NCBI RefSeq assembly: GCF_018128905.1
Contig: NZ_CP063808.1
Span: forward strand, 7,936,001 to 8,000,000
Direction: 5' to 3'
Origin: Streptomyces sp. A2-16
Lineage (GTDB): Bacteria > Actinomycetota > Actinomycetes > Streptomycetales > Streptomycetaceae
Length of the DNA stretch: 64,000 bases
Shown: one piece after another, positions 50,263 through 57,759 of the stretch
Layout of the letters: every line of letters starts with the position of its first letter
Position numbering within the stretch: position 1 is the first letter of the stretch
Position numbers and translations under genes: made by a program
Notes under the pieces: model-generated
Told to the model about the DNA's origin: nothing
The model's database searches: none
What the model saw: the letters and a program-made list of their open reading frames with translations, nothing else

Positions 50263-51648
50263 GTGCCCGAGGCCCCTCTCCCGCCCCTCCTCGAAGCCGT
50301 CCTGGGGGTCGGCACCGACCTCGACCTGCGCACCACCCTCCAGCACATCGTGGACAGCGCCGCCGAGCTGACCGGCGCCCGCTGCGCGTCACTCGACACC
50401 ACCGACCCCGGGCAGGACGGGCTCAGCGTGATCCGCGCCCCTGGGTCCTCTGCACGCCCGCCGGCCGGGATCAGCGTGCCGATCCGCGTGCGGCACGACG
50501 TCTTCGGCACCCTCCGTCTCCACGGCAAGGAGACCTTCACGGAGGCCGACAAGCAGCTTCTCGACGTCCTGGCCGCCCAGGCGGGCATCGCGATCGGCAA
50601 CGCCCGGCTCTACGAGGCCGCCCGGCAGCGCGAACGGTGGATCGAGGGCGCGGCGGCCGTCACCACCGCACTGCTCACCGGCGAGAGCGCCGCCGACGCC
50701 CTGCGGACGGTCGCCGAACAGGCCCGCATCCTCGCCGACGCCTGCGCCGGAGTCGTCCTGCAACGCACCCCGGAGGGCGGCATGGAGATCGTGACCGCAT
50801 CGACGTACGACGACCCGGGGGACATCGTCGGCACGACCATCGAGCCCGGCAGCGCGGTACTGGAGCAACTCCTGGGCGGGGAGCCGGTGTTCATCCAGGA
50901 CTCGGCGACCGATCCGCGGATGACGACGCGGGTACGGCACCGGTTCGGGCCCAGCATGATGCTGCCGCTGCAGGCGGACGGCACGCTGATCGGCACCCTC
51001 GCGCTGCCCCGGCGGCGCGGCGACCGGCCGTACACCCCCGTGGAGCGGCTGCTGGCGGTGCAGTTCGCCTCCCAGGCCGCCGTGGCCCTCGTCCTCGCCG
51101 ACGCCCGGCACCAGCGGGAACGGCTCGCGGTGTTCGAGGACCGTGACCGCATCGCGCGCGATCTGCACGACCTGGTGGTCCAGCGGCTCTTCGCCACCGG
51201 CCTGATGCTGGAGTCGACCCGGCGCCGCTGCCCCGAGACCGACGTCCGGGAGTTGCTGGGGCGGGCGGTGGACGAGCTGCAGTCGACGATCCAGGAGGTC
51301 CGCACGGCGATCCTCACCCTGCAGCAGCCGCCCGCCGACGCGCCGACCGGCCTGCGGGCGCGGGTGCTGAAGGAGACGGCGGCCGCGGCCGCCGTACTGG
51401 GGTTCAAGCCGTCCACCCTCTTCACCGGCGCCGTCGAGAACCGCGTCGGCGACCAGGTCGCCGCCCGCCTCCTGACCGCCCTGCGCCGCGCCCTCGCGGA
51501 TGCCTGCCGCCGCCCCGGCCTCTCCCGCCTCGAGGTCACGGTCGACGCGACGGCCAGGCTGCCGGACGGGCGGGACGGCGTACGGCTGACCGTCCGGGAC
51601 GACGGCGGCACCGAGGAACAGCCACGCACCTGGCAGTCACCCTTGTGA
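50263..51648 (+). CDS. DevS-like GAF sensor histidine kinase with incomplete ATPase domain
   Basis: A 461-residue protein: two GAF domains (about 15-125 and 135-275), then a HisKA_3 dimerisation domain with the phospho-acceptor His in RIARDLHDLVVQRLFATG. The ATP-binding part is short: the N-box is degenerate (LLTALRRALADACR) and the chain ends soon after VRLTVRDDGG, before the G2 box that normally follows. It may be inactive, or act in trans. No response regulator is adjacent. GTG 50263 is weakly supported (GGGCCG upstream). The stop is immediately followed by 20-bp tandem repeats (51651 on). Confidence 0.85.
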   Translation: MPEAPLPPLLEAVLGVGTDLDLRTTLQHIVDSAAELTGARCASLDTTDPGQDGLSVIRAPGSSARPPAGISVPIRVRHDVFGTLRLHGKETFTEADKQLLDVLAAQAGIAIGNARLYEAARQRERWIEGAAAVTTALLTGESAADALRTVAEQARILADACAGVVLQRTPEGGMEIVTASTYDDPGDIVGTTIEPGSAVLEQLLGGEPVFIQDSATDPRMTTRVRHRFGPSMMLPLQADGTLIGTLALPRRRGDRPYTPVERLLAVQFASQAAVALVLADARHQRERLAVFEDRDRIARDLHDLVVQRLFATGLMLESTRRRCPETDVRELLGRAVDELQSTIQEVRTAILTLQQPPADAPTGLRARVLKETAAAAAVLGFKPSTLFTGAVENRVGDQVAARLLTALRRALADACRRPGLSRLEVTVDATARLPDGRDGVRLTVRDDGGTEEQPRTWQSPL

Positions 51649-51650
51649 GC

Positions 51651-51723
51651 CCGGTGAGGCCCCATGAGTCCCGGTGACGCCCTGCGGGCGCCGGTGAGGC
51701 TCTGTGGGCCCCGGTGATCCCCC
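51651..51723. repeat. 20-bp tandem repeats after the histidine kinase gene
   Basis: CCGGTGA begins at 51651, 51671, 51691 and 51711, an exact 20-bp period. The rest of each unit is variable (CGGGCGCCGGTGAGG-like). The block fills the gap between the truncated kinase stop and the end of the convergent TetR gene. Confidence 0.8.
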
Positions 51724-51724
51724 G

Positions 51725-52354
51725 TCAGACCATCTCGGGCTGGCGGGCCGTGCCCTCGGGGTGGAACCGCTCCAGCCGCCGGGGCGGCACGATGCTCGGC
51801 AGCAGCATCTCCCACATGAGGGTGGTCTCCTGGGTCAGGTCGGCCCGTCCGCTGAGCACCTGCGAGCTGAGCTGCAGTCCGGTCCAGGAGCCGACGATCA
51901 GCCGGGCCACCCGCCCGGGGTCGAGGTCGGCCTTGACGTCCCCGCGCTGCTGCGCCTGCACGAGGCACTCCCGGAAGAGCTCGATCCACCGGGTGTAGGG
52001 CTCGCTGACGATGCCCGTCCTGGAGCTCTGGTCGATGACCAGGCGGATGCCGGCCCGCACCCGGACGTCCGACACCAGCCGCCGGGCCATGGTGTGCACG
52101 ATGTCGATGACGGTCTGCATCCCGGGTCTTGCCGCGTCCACGACCGGCTGCAGCGCGGAGAACTGCTCGTCGACGAGAGCCTGGGCGAGCTCCTCCTTCG
52201 AGCCGAAGTGGAAGTAGAGCGCGCCCTTGGTCACCCCGGCCTCCTTGACGATGTCCCCGAGGGACGTCCCGTGGTAGCCCTCGGCGTCGAAGGCACGGGC
52301 GGCCCCGTCGAGGATGGCCGACCGGGTGACCTCCGCGCGTTCCTGTCTGACCAT
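51725..52354 (-). CDS. TetR family regulator of ScbR/gamma-butyrolactone receptor type
   Basis: A 209-residue repressor-like protein. The HTH is AILDGAARAFDAEGYHGTSLGDIVKEAGVTKGALYFHFGSKEELA. The ligand-binding part includes VGSWTGLQLSS, with the Trp conserved in ScbR/CprB family butyrolactone receptors. It may respond to a gamma-butyrolactone or to an antibiotic, as pseudo-receptors do; no afsA-like synthase is near. ATG 52354 is chosen over 52378 because AGGGGTGGG lies just upstream. Target genes are not apparent; divergent from the SLOG gene by about 240 bp. Confidence 0.87.
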   Translation of the reverse strand: MVRQERAEVTRSAILDGAARAFDAEGYHGTSLGDIVKEAGVTKGALYFHFGSKEELAQALVDEQFSALQPVVDAARPGMQTVIDIVHTMARRLVSDVRVRAGIRLVIDQSSRTGIVSEPYTRWIELFRECLVQAQQRGDVKADLDPGRVARLIVGSWTGLQLSSQVLSGRADLTQETTLMWEMLLPSIVPPRRLERFHPEGTARQPEMV

Positions 52355-52597
52355 GCGTCCCACCCCTGCCTGTGTCACGACGAGCTCTCGGGATCAGACT
52401 GCCTTCCCGATCTACGAAGAAACCAACCGACTGGCACCTTTCTGGGTGCGCCGGGAAAACACCCCGGGAAACGGGAGGAGTTCGGGAGGAATCACGTCCG
52501 CCGGGCCCGGCGATCCCGGCGTGAGCGGGTGCGCCCCTGTGTGCTCCCCGCCGACAGCGCTACGGTGGACGTTCCGACGGCTGTGGGAGGCTCTCTC

Positions 52598-53146
52598 GTG
52601 ACGAGCGCAACCGCGACGACCCGACACACCGGAACCGATTCCACCGCGACCGCACCGGCCCTCACCACCGTCACCCGGATCGGTGTGACGGGCCACCGCT
52701 CCATCCCGGCCTCCGTCCTTCCGGGTGTGCGGGCACGGATGCGCGAACACCTCAGCGGTGGCGCCCTGGAGGCGTTCACCTGTCTGGCGGCCGGCGCCGA
52801 CCAGCTGTTCGCGGAGGTCGCCCTGGACAACGACGTCCCGGTGACCGCGGTGATCCCGGGCATGGACTACGAGGCCCATCTCGACGACGACGAGGCGCGC
52901 GCCGGGTACCGCAGGATCCTCGCCTGCTGCGCACACCGCCTCGACCTCCCGCCCGAACCGACGCACGAGCAGGCCTACCTCGCCGCGGGCCGCTGGATCG
53001 TCGACCACTGCGACCGGCTGATCGCCGTGTGGGACGGCCGCCCGGCCCGGGGGCTGGGCGGCACCGGGGACGTGGTGGCGTACGCGCGGCGGACGGGGGT
53101 GCCGGTGAGCGTGCTGTGGGAGCCGGACGTGCACCGCGGACCGTGA
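52598..53146 (+). CDS. SLOG-domain protein (candidate nucleotide sensor)
   Basis: A 182-residue Rossmann-like protein. After a Thr/Ala-rich about 30 residues it has TRIGVTGHRSIPA, CLAAGADQLFAEVAL (Gly-rich loop), VTAVIPGMDYEAHL and CDRLIAVWDGRPARGLGGTGDVV. These are the signatures of SLOG/TIR-like nucleotide-binding proteins that sense or bind NAD- or ADP-ribose-derived ligands in conflict systems. GTG 52598 is preceded by GGGAGG. It faces the DUF4231/SLATT gene, ending 52 bp from its 3' end. SLOG-SLATT pairs are a known arrangement in predicted nucleotide-signalling effector systems. Confidence 0.7.
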   Translation: MTSATATTRHTGTDSTATAPALTTVTRIGVTGHRSIPASVLPGVRARMREHLSGGALEAFTCLAAGADQLFAEVALDNDVPVTAVIPGMDYEAHLDDDEARAGYRRILACCAHRLDLPPEPTHEQAYLAAGRWIVDHCDRLIAVWDGRPARGLGGTGDVVAYARRTGVPVSVLWEPDVHRGP

Positions 53147-53198
53147 GTCGAGCGGGCGCGGGACATCCTCGCCGTCCGGCGCACCGCATGACGGTCCG

Positions 53199-54128
53199 TC
53201 AACTGCCGAACCTGCCGAGCCAGTCCGAGTGCTGCGGCGACATCAGCCGCTCCGCCTCCGCCACCGCGAGCGCCCACCGGTCCTCGGTCACGGTCGTGCT
53301 CATCTCGACGCGCAGGGTCTCCAGGTCCTGCTCGACGAGCGAGTGCGCGTACGTCAACGGCCGGTGCCGGCGCACCTCCTGCCAGGCGACCCCGGCCGCC
53401 GCGGCCGCGCTGAGCACCCCGGTCAGGTCCCAGCCGCCGAGCATCCCGGCCGCCCTGAGCACCGCGGCGAGCAGGGCCAGCAGGGTCAGTACGGCGGTCA
53501 CGGACGACCACTGCACGGAGGCGCGGTGGGCCAGGGCGGCGCGACGCCGGTACCAGGCGTGCTGTTCCATGAGCCGCTCGCGCAGATAGACGTCCCGCCG
53601 CACCGGGAAGACCTTCGCCCGCACCTGCCGCATCACCGGCGTGATCTGCCCCTCGCCGCGGGCATGGGCCCCGTTCCGGGAGTCCTCCCAGCCCACCTTG
53701 CGCATCTCCCGGAGCCGTTCCTCGACCCGCTCCGCGAACAGCGCGTCCGCGTTGGCCACTTGGGAGTGGAAGATGCCCCCGTGCACCATGTACTGCCACG
53801 CCAGCGACTTCAGTAACTCGGCGACGGCACGATGGGCCTGCCAGCGTGCGCGGGCCCGGCGCCGCGCGGTGCGCAGCCCGATGCCGATGGTCAGGGCGTA
53901 CAGCAGCGCGGCCAGCAGCGCCGGGACGTGACTGTCCAGGCGCTCGGCCAGCATCGCCGAGGTCGTGGCGGCCAGCAGCACGATCAACTGAGCGCGGACG
54001 GCACGGAAGGATTCACCCTGATGGGTGATCGCGAGTTGATCGTTAACGCGGAAGAGCGGGGGTAGATCGTCGTCGTTCCACGTCACGCCCGGCCCCGGAA
54101 TACCGACCCTCATGGCCACCCCCGACAT
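53199..54128 (-). CDS. DUF4231/SLATT two-TM effector protein
   Basis: A 309-residue protein with two close hydrophobic pairs: VRAQLIVLLAATTSAMLAERL plus ALLAALLYALTIGIGL, and WSSVTAVLTLLALLAAVLRAAG plus VLSAAAAAGVAW. Soluble helical parts (ARRRARARWQAHRAVAELL) lie between and after them. This matches DUF4231, a SLATT clade (SMODS and SLOG-associating 2TM effector). Such proteins are proposed to form membrane pores that kill or arrest the cell when a nucleotide signal is sensed. The start is ATG 54128 (GGGGGAG four bases upstream); GTG 54131 and ATG 54113 are alternatives. Confidence 0.75.
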   Translation of the reverse strand: MSGVAMRVGIPGPGVTWNDDDLPPLFRVNDQLAITHQGESFRAVRAQLIVLLAATTSAMLAERLDSHVPALLAALLYALTIGIGLRTARRRARARWQAHRAVAELLKSLAWQYMVHGGIFHSQVANADALFAERVEERLREMRKVGWEDSRNGAHARGEGQITPVMRQVRAKVFPVRRDVYLRERLMEQHAWYRRRAALAHRASVQWSSVTAVLTLLALLAAVLRAAGMLGGWDLTGVLSAAAAAGVAWQEVRRHRPLTYAHSLVEQDLETLRVEMSTTVTEDRWALAVAEAERLMSPQHSDWLGRFGS

Positions 54129-54315
54129 CACGCTCCCCCGGACGTCCGAGTATGAGCGCGCACGCGCGCCGTAGCCATGCTCAGGAGGCCGTCGGCTGGG
54201 GTATCGTCCGCCTAAAACCGGGTTGTCTCTGTCTCATGGTTCGATTTCCGACACCGGGCCTCTGGTCCCCAGGGCCGGGGACACGCCGGTGCCCACGGAA
54301 GGAGACATCAGACAG

Positions 54316-54480
54316 ATGAAGGCTCAGACGGTCACGGAACGCGCGACGGCCGCCGGTTCCGCCCCCCACGGACAGCACACCCCCCTGGGTGCGATCGACT
54401 CCAGCGCCACGACAAAGGCCGCTGACCGGGTCACAGGCGGTCCGGGAAGGCGTCCCACGACCTTCGACTCGGCGCTGTAG
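54316..54480 (+). CDS. fxsA: FxSxx-COOH cyclophane RiPP precursor peptide
   Basis: A 54-residue peptide ending FDSAL-COOH, which fits the FxSxx C-terminal signature of the FxsA precursor family. The leader (MKAQTVTERATAAGSAPHG, then LGAIDSSATTKAADRV) is Ala/Thr-rich. The radical SAM enzyme FxsB joins the Phe ring carbon to the Ser beta-carbon to form a three-residue cyclophane at this end. ATG 54316 is preceded by GGAAGGAGAC, a strong ribosome-binding site, so high expression is likely. A hairpin follows 17 bp after the stop, before fxsB. Confidence 0.85.
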   Translation: MKAQTVTERATAAGSAPHGQHTPLGAIDSSATTKAADRVTGGPGRRPTTFDSAL

Positions 54481-54497
54481 GGCGTACGTCCGGCCGC

Positions 54498-54532
54498 GAC
54501 CGCGCTCGCCGCTCACGGCGGCGGGCGCGGTC
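54498..54532 (+). terminator. Hairpin (attenuator) between fxsA and fxsB
   Basis: GACCGCGCTCGCCGC pairs with GGCGGCGGGCGCGGTC across a TCAC loop, with one T-G wobble, giving a very stable 14-15 bp stem directly after fxsA. Such a site allows abundant peptide mRNA with limited read-through to the maturase gene. Confidence 0.75.
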
Positions 54533-54541
54533 GGTCCGCCG

Positions 54542-54594
54542 GTGGTACGGTCCGATACCACAACACACGTGTGCGGTATATCAATTGGCCGATA
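54542..54594. promoter_or_regulatory. Cluster of three palindromes upstream of fxsB
   Basis: GTGGTA-CGGTCCGA-TACCAC (54542-54561), CACACGTGTG (54564-54573, perfect) and TATC-AATTGGCC-GATA (54579-54594) stand side by side in an AT-richer window about 40-90 bp before fxsB. They look like a regulated promoter or operators; no bound factor is known. Confidence 0.55.
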
Positions 54595-54635
54595 CGTGTC
54601 GTGCGGGGGTGACGGCGCGCGGTAGCGTGTGCTAA

Positions 54636-56825
54636 GTGACCGTTTCTCTGGGGGACCACCCACTCCAGCAACTCGTCCTGAAGATCCACAGCCGATGTGA
54701 TCTGGCGTGCGACCACTGCTATGTGTACGAGCACGCGGACAAGAGCTGGAAGACCCGCCCGGTCGTGATCGAGCAGGAGACGGTCCGCCGGACCGCGGCG
54801 CGGTTCGCCACGTACGCGCGCGAGCACGACCTCACCTCCGTCACCGTGATCCTGCACGGCGGTGAGCCCCTGCTGGCCGGCCCCGCCCGACTGCGGTCCA
54901 TCTGCGCCGAGTTGAGTTCGGCGTTCGACGGCGTCGCCGAGCTCGAGCTGAAGATCCACACCAACGGCCTGCAGCTGAGCCGCCGTCACCTGGACGTCTT
55001 CCGGGAGTACGGCGTCCTCGTGAGCGTCTCGCTCGACGGGGACCAGGCCGCGAACGACCGGCACCGGCTCGACCGCAGATACCGGAGCAGCTACGACCGC
55101 GTCCTGCGCGCGATCGACCTGCTGCGCACCGAGGAGTACCGGCACCTGTTCGGCGGAATTCTGTGCACGGTGGACGTGGCCAATGACCCCGTCGTCGTGC
55201 ACGACACGCTGTCCTCCCTCTCGCCGCCCCGGATCGACTACCTGCTCCCCCATTCCACCTGGGACACCCCGCCGCCGCGCGGCTCCTCCGGTTCGGCGAC
55301 GCCGTACGCCGACTGGCTGCTGGCCGTGTTCGACCGCTGGACGGAACAGGGCCGCAAGGTGCGGGTGCGGACCTTCGACTCGGTGCTCAGCACCCTGCGC
55401 GGCGGGCCCAGCCTGACCGAGGCCATGGGCCTGGCCCCCTCCGACCTGGCGGTCGTGGAGACGGACGGGTCCTTCGAACAGGTGGACTCGCTCAAGACGG
55501 CCTACGACGGCGCGCCCGCCACCGGATTCCACGTCGATCACCACACGTTCGAGCAGGTGGCGGGGCATCCTGGCGTACAGGCCCGGCAACGCGGTCTGCT
55601 CGGGCTTTCGAAGACCTGCCGCGAGTGCCCGGTGGTCCAGTCGTGCGGTGGCGGCCTCTACGCCCACCGCTACAGCGCCGAACGCGAGTTCGATAACCCG
55701 TCCGTGTTCTGCGGTGATCTTCGTGCCCTCGTCGACGGGATCGCCGAGCGGATCACCGAGCGCTCCCTGTCCCCCGCCGTCCTCGACCCCGAGGCCCTGC
55801 GGTTCGCCCGCCAGGAGCTGGACCGGACCCTCCTCGCCTACGCCAACGAGCGGCTGGCCGGGCATCCCGACTGGGACGCGGCCTGGCTGGCACTGCTCGG
55901 GCTGGACGCGGACCAGGGCACCGCGGAGCATCTCAACCGGGTGCTGTCCCATCCCTATCTGCGTGCGGCCCTGCGGCATGCCGAGGCGGCCCACACCACC
56001 GCCGCCCGCTTCGCCCGCGTGGCCGTGGCGGCGGCCGTGCACGCGCACGCTCCGCTGCGGCTCGCCTGGGATCAGCAGGACCGGGAGCTGCACCTGCCGA
56101 CGCTGGGCACCCTGACCCTGCCCGCGCCGGGGCGGGTGGAGGCCGTCGTGAGCGCACAGGGTCTCGACATCCGCACCGCCGACGGTGAGCACCTCGAGGC
56201 GGGCAAGCAACTCACCGATGTCTGGCGGCCGTTGACGGTGCTGAAGGTGGCGGCCACCGAGCCGCTGCTCATCGACGACGCCGATCCCCGACGTGCCGTC
56301 TACCCCGCACCCGTCACCGATCCCCTGGACCCGGACCAACTCGCCTCGTTCCGCGAGCGGTTGCGGATCGCCTACGAGCTCCGGGCGGAGCCGGGATACG
56401 AGACGGACGACGACCGCAACGCCCTGCTCGTCGACGCCGTCACCCCGCTCGTCGCCGGGTCCGGGGTGCGGCTCGCCGCCGACGGTCTGGGCGGACTCGG
56501 CGTGGCCGTCGACTTCGAACCGGCCTCCTTCGTCAGGGAGTTGCCGCGCCTCGGACGCCGCGCCCGGCTGGCCGCACTGCGCGCGACGACCGATCTGCAT
56601 GTGCTGGGCAACCGGGCCGGCCGGCTGCTCACCGAGGCCGTCGAGCACCTGGGTGACGTGGCGTACTGGGGCCGCGCGACCCCCGAGGGCCTCCAGGCCC
56701 TGGCCCGGGCCGGACACGCCCTGGCCGCCCTGTCCGAACTGCCCGCCCGCGACCTCACCGAGAGCGGCGAGGTACTGGCCGCCGAGCTGCGCGCGGAGTG
56801 GACGACGCTCGCGGAGCGGGCGTGA
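54636..56825 (+). CDS. fxsB: FxsB radical SAM/SPASM cyclophane-forming maturase
   Basis: A 729-residue radical SAM enzyme. The SAM-cluster motif CDLACDHC (Cys21, Cys25, Cys28) sits near the N-terminus, followed by the GGEPLL glycine motif and the rest of the partial TIM barrel. A SPASM-type auxiliary cluster region is at about 325-370 (TCRECPVVQSC ... FCGD). The remaining about 360 residues are a C-terminal domain of unknown role, typical of FxsB. The family uses SAM and electrons to install a C-C cross-link in FxsA. GTG 54636 has no strong ribosome-binding site, in contrast to fxsA. Confidence 0.92.
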   Translation: MTVSLGDHPLQQLVLKIHSRCDLACDHCYVYEHADKSWKTRPVVIEQETVRRTAARFATYAREHDLTSVTVILHGGEPLLAGPARLRSICAELSSAFDGVAELELKIHTNGLQLSRRHLDVFREYGVLVSVSLDGDQAANDRHRLDRRYRSSYDRVLRAIDLLRTEEYRHLFGGILCTVDVANDPVVVHDTLSSLSPPRIDYLLPHSTWDTPPPRGSSGSATPYADWLLAVFDRWTEQGRKVRVRTFDSVLSTLRGGPSLTEAMGLAPSDLAVVETDGSFEQVDSLKTAYDGAPATGFHVDHHTFEQVAGHPGVQARQRGLLGLSKTCRECPVVQSCGGGLYAHRYSAEREFDNPSVFCGDLRALVDGIAERITERSLSPAVLDPEALRFARQELDRTLLAYANERLAGHPDWDAAWLALLGLDADQGTAEHLNRVLSHPYLRAALRHAEAAHTTAARFARVAVAAAVHAHAPLRLAWDQQDRELHLPTLGTLTLPAPGRVEAVVSAQGLDIRTADGEHLEAGKQLTDVWRPLTVLKVAATEPLLIDDADPRRAVYPAPVTDPLDPDQLASFRERLRIAYELRAEPGYETDDDRNALLVDAVTPLVAGSGVRLAADGLGGLGVAVDFEPASFVRELPRLGRRARLAALRATTDLHVLGNRAGRLLTEAVEHLGDVAYWGRATPEGLQALARAGHALAALSELPARDLTESGEVLAAELRAEWTTLAERA

Positions 56826-57673
56826 CGGTCACCGTTCCCCCGGCGCCCGCACCGAACAGCGGACAGGGCGACACCCGCCCGCCCGCCACCCCGGAAACGC
56901 GCGCGGCCCAACTGGCCGACGTCCTCGCGGAGTTACCCCTGCGCGCCGATGCCCCGCTCATGGTCCATGCCTCCCTGAGCGGCACCGGCCTCGCCCCCGC
57001 CCGGGTCCGTGACGTGCTGCTCGACGCGCTCGGCCCCCATGGCACGCTCGTCGTACCAGCGTTCACGCCCGAGAACTCGGACAGCTCCCGCGCCCACCGG
57101 GCACTGGTCGCGCATCTGAGCGCTGAGGAGGCCGCGGAGTACCGGGCGTCGATGCCGCCTTTCGAACCGGACGCCACCCCCTGCCCGTCGATGGGCGCGC
57201 TGGCCGAGTGCGTGCGGACCACTCCCGGAGCCGTGCGCAGCGACCACCCGCAGACCTCGCTGGCCGCGATCGGGCCGCGGGCGGGCGAGCTGCTCGCCGG
57301 GCACGATCCGCTCTGCCATCTCGGCGAGCGCTCCCCCCTCGCCGAGCTGTACGCCGCCGACGCCCAAGTGCTGCTGCTGCGCGTGGGGTTCGAGGTGTGC
57401 AGCGCCTTCCATCTCGCCGAGTACCGCATGACCCCGAGGCCGCCCCGGCGGCTGTACCGCTGTGTGGTGGGCGACAAGGGCAACTGGTTCACGTACGAGG
57501 ATCTGGCCCTGTACGACGGTGACTTCGCGGAGGCCGGAGCACGGCTGCCGGATGAACTCCTCGCGCGGCGGGAATGGGTGGGGAAAGCGGTCACACTGTT
57601 CGGAATGCGGGCCGCCGTCGACGACGTACGCGATCAGCTGTCCAGATATCGCCTCCGAAATGACCTGAATTAA
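56822..57673 (+). CDS. AAC(3)-family N-acyltransferase in the fxs operon
   Basis: A 283-residue protein of the aminoglycoside 3-N-acetyltransferase (Antibiotic_NAT) fold. Motifs are LMVHASLSGTGL, GTLVVPAFTPENSD, RSDHPQTSLAAIGP (catalytic His) and LLLRVGFEVCSAFHLAEY. True AAC(3) enzymes acetylate aminoglycosides with acetyl-CoA; related enzymes act in RiPP or siderophore pathways. Its GTG overlaps the fxsB stop (GTGA), so it is translationally coupled to the maturase and more likely acts on the modified peptide, or protects the host, than confers drug resistance. Confidence 0.85.
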   Translation: MTVTVPPAPAPNSGQGDTRPPATPETRAAQLADVLAELPLRADAPLMVHASLSGTGLAPARVRDVLLDALGPHGTLVVPAFTPENSDSSRAHRALVAHLSAEEAAEYRASMPPFEPDATPCPSMGALAECVRTTPGAVRSDHPQTSLAAIGPRAGELLAGHDPLCHLGERSPLAELYAADAQVLLLRVGFEVCSAFHLAEYRMTPRPPRRLYRCVVGDKGNWFTYEDLALYDGDFAEAGARLPDELLARREWVGKAVTLFGMRAAVDDVRDQLSRYRLRNDLN

Positions 57674-57759
57674 GTGAACCGCCCGGGCCCTCGGTCAGGC
57701 ACATTGTTCTTCCGGTTCCAGGTGGCCCCGGTTTCGGGGTCATCGACGCGCAGGGGGGC

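Noticed and set aside
54513..56717. Minus-strand open frame of 734 codons opposite fxsB
   Set aside because: The plus strand has unmistakable radical SAM motifs; the antisense product has none.
56822..57673. Aminoglycoside resistance gene in an antibiotic cluster
   Set aside because: No aminoglycoside biosynthesis genes nearby; overlap with fxsB points to a RiPP-linked role.
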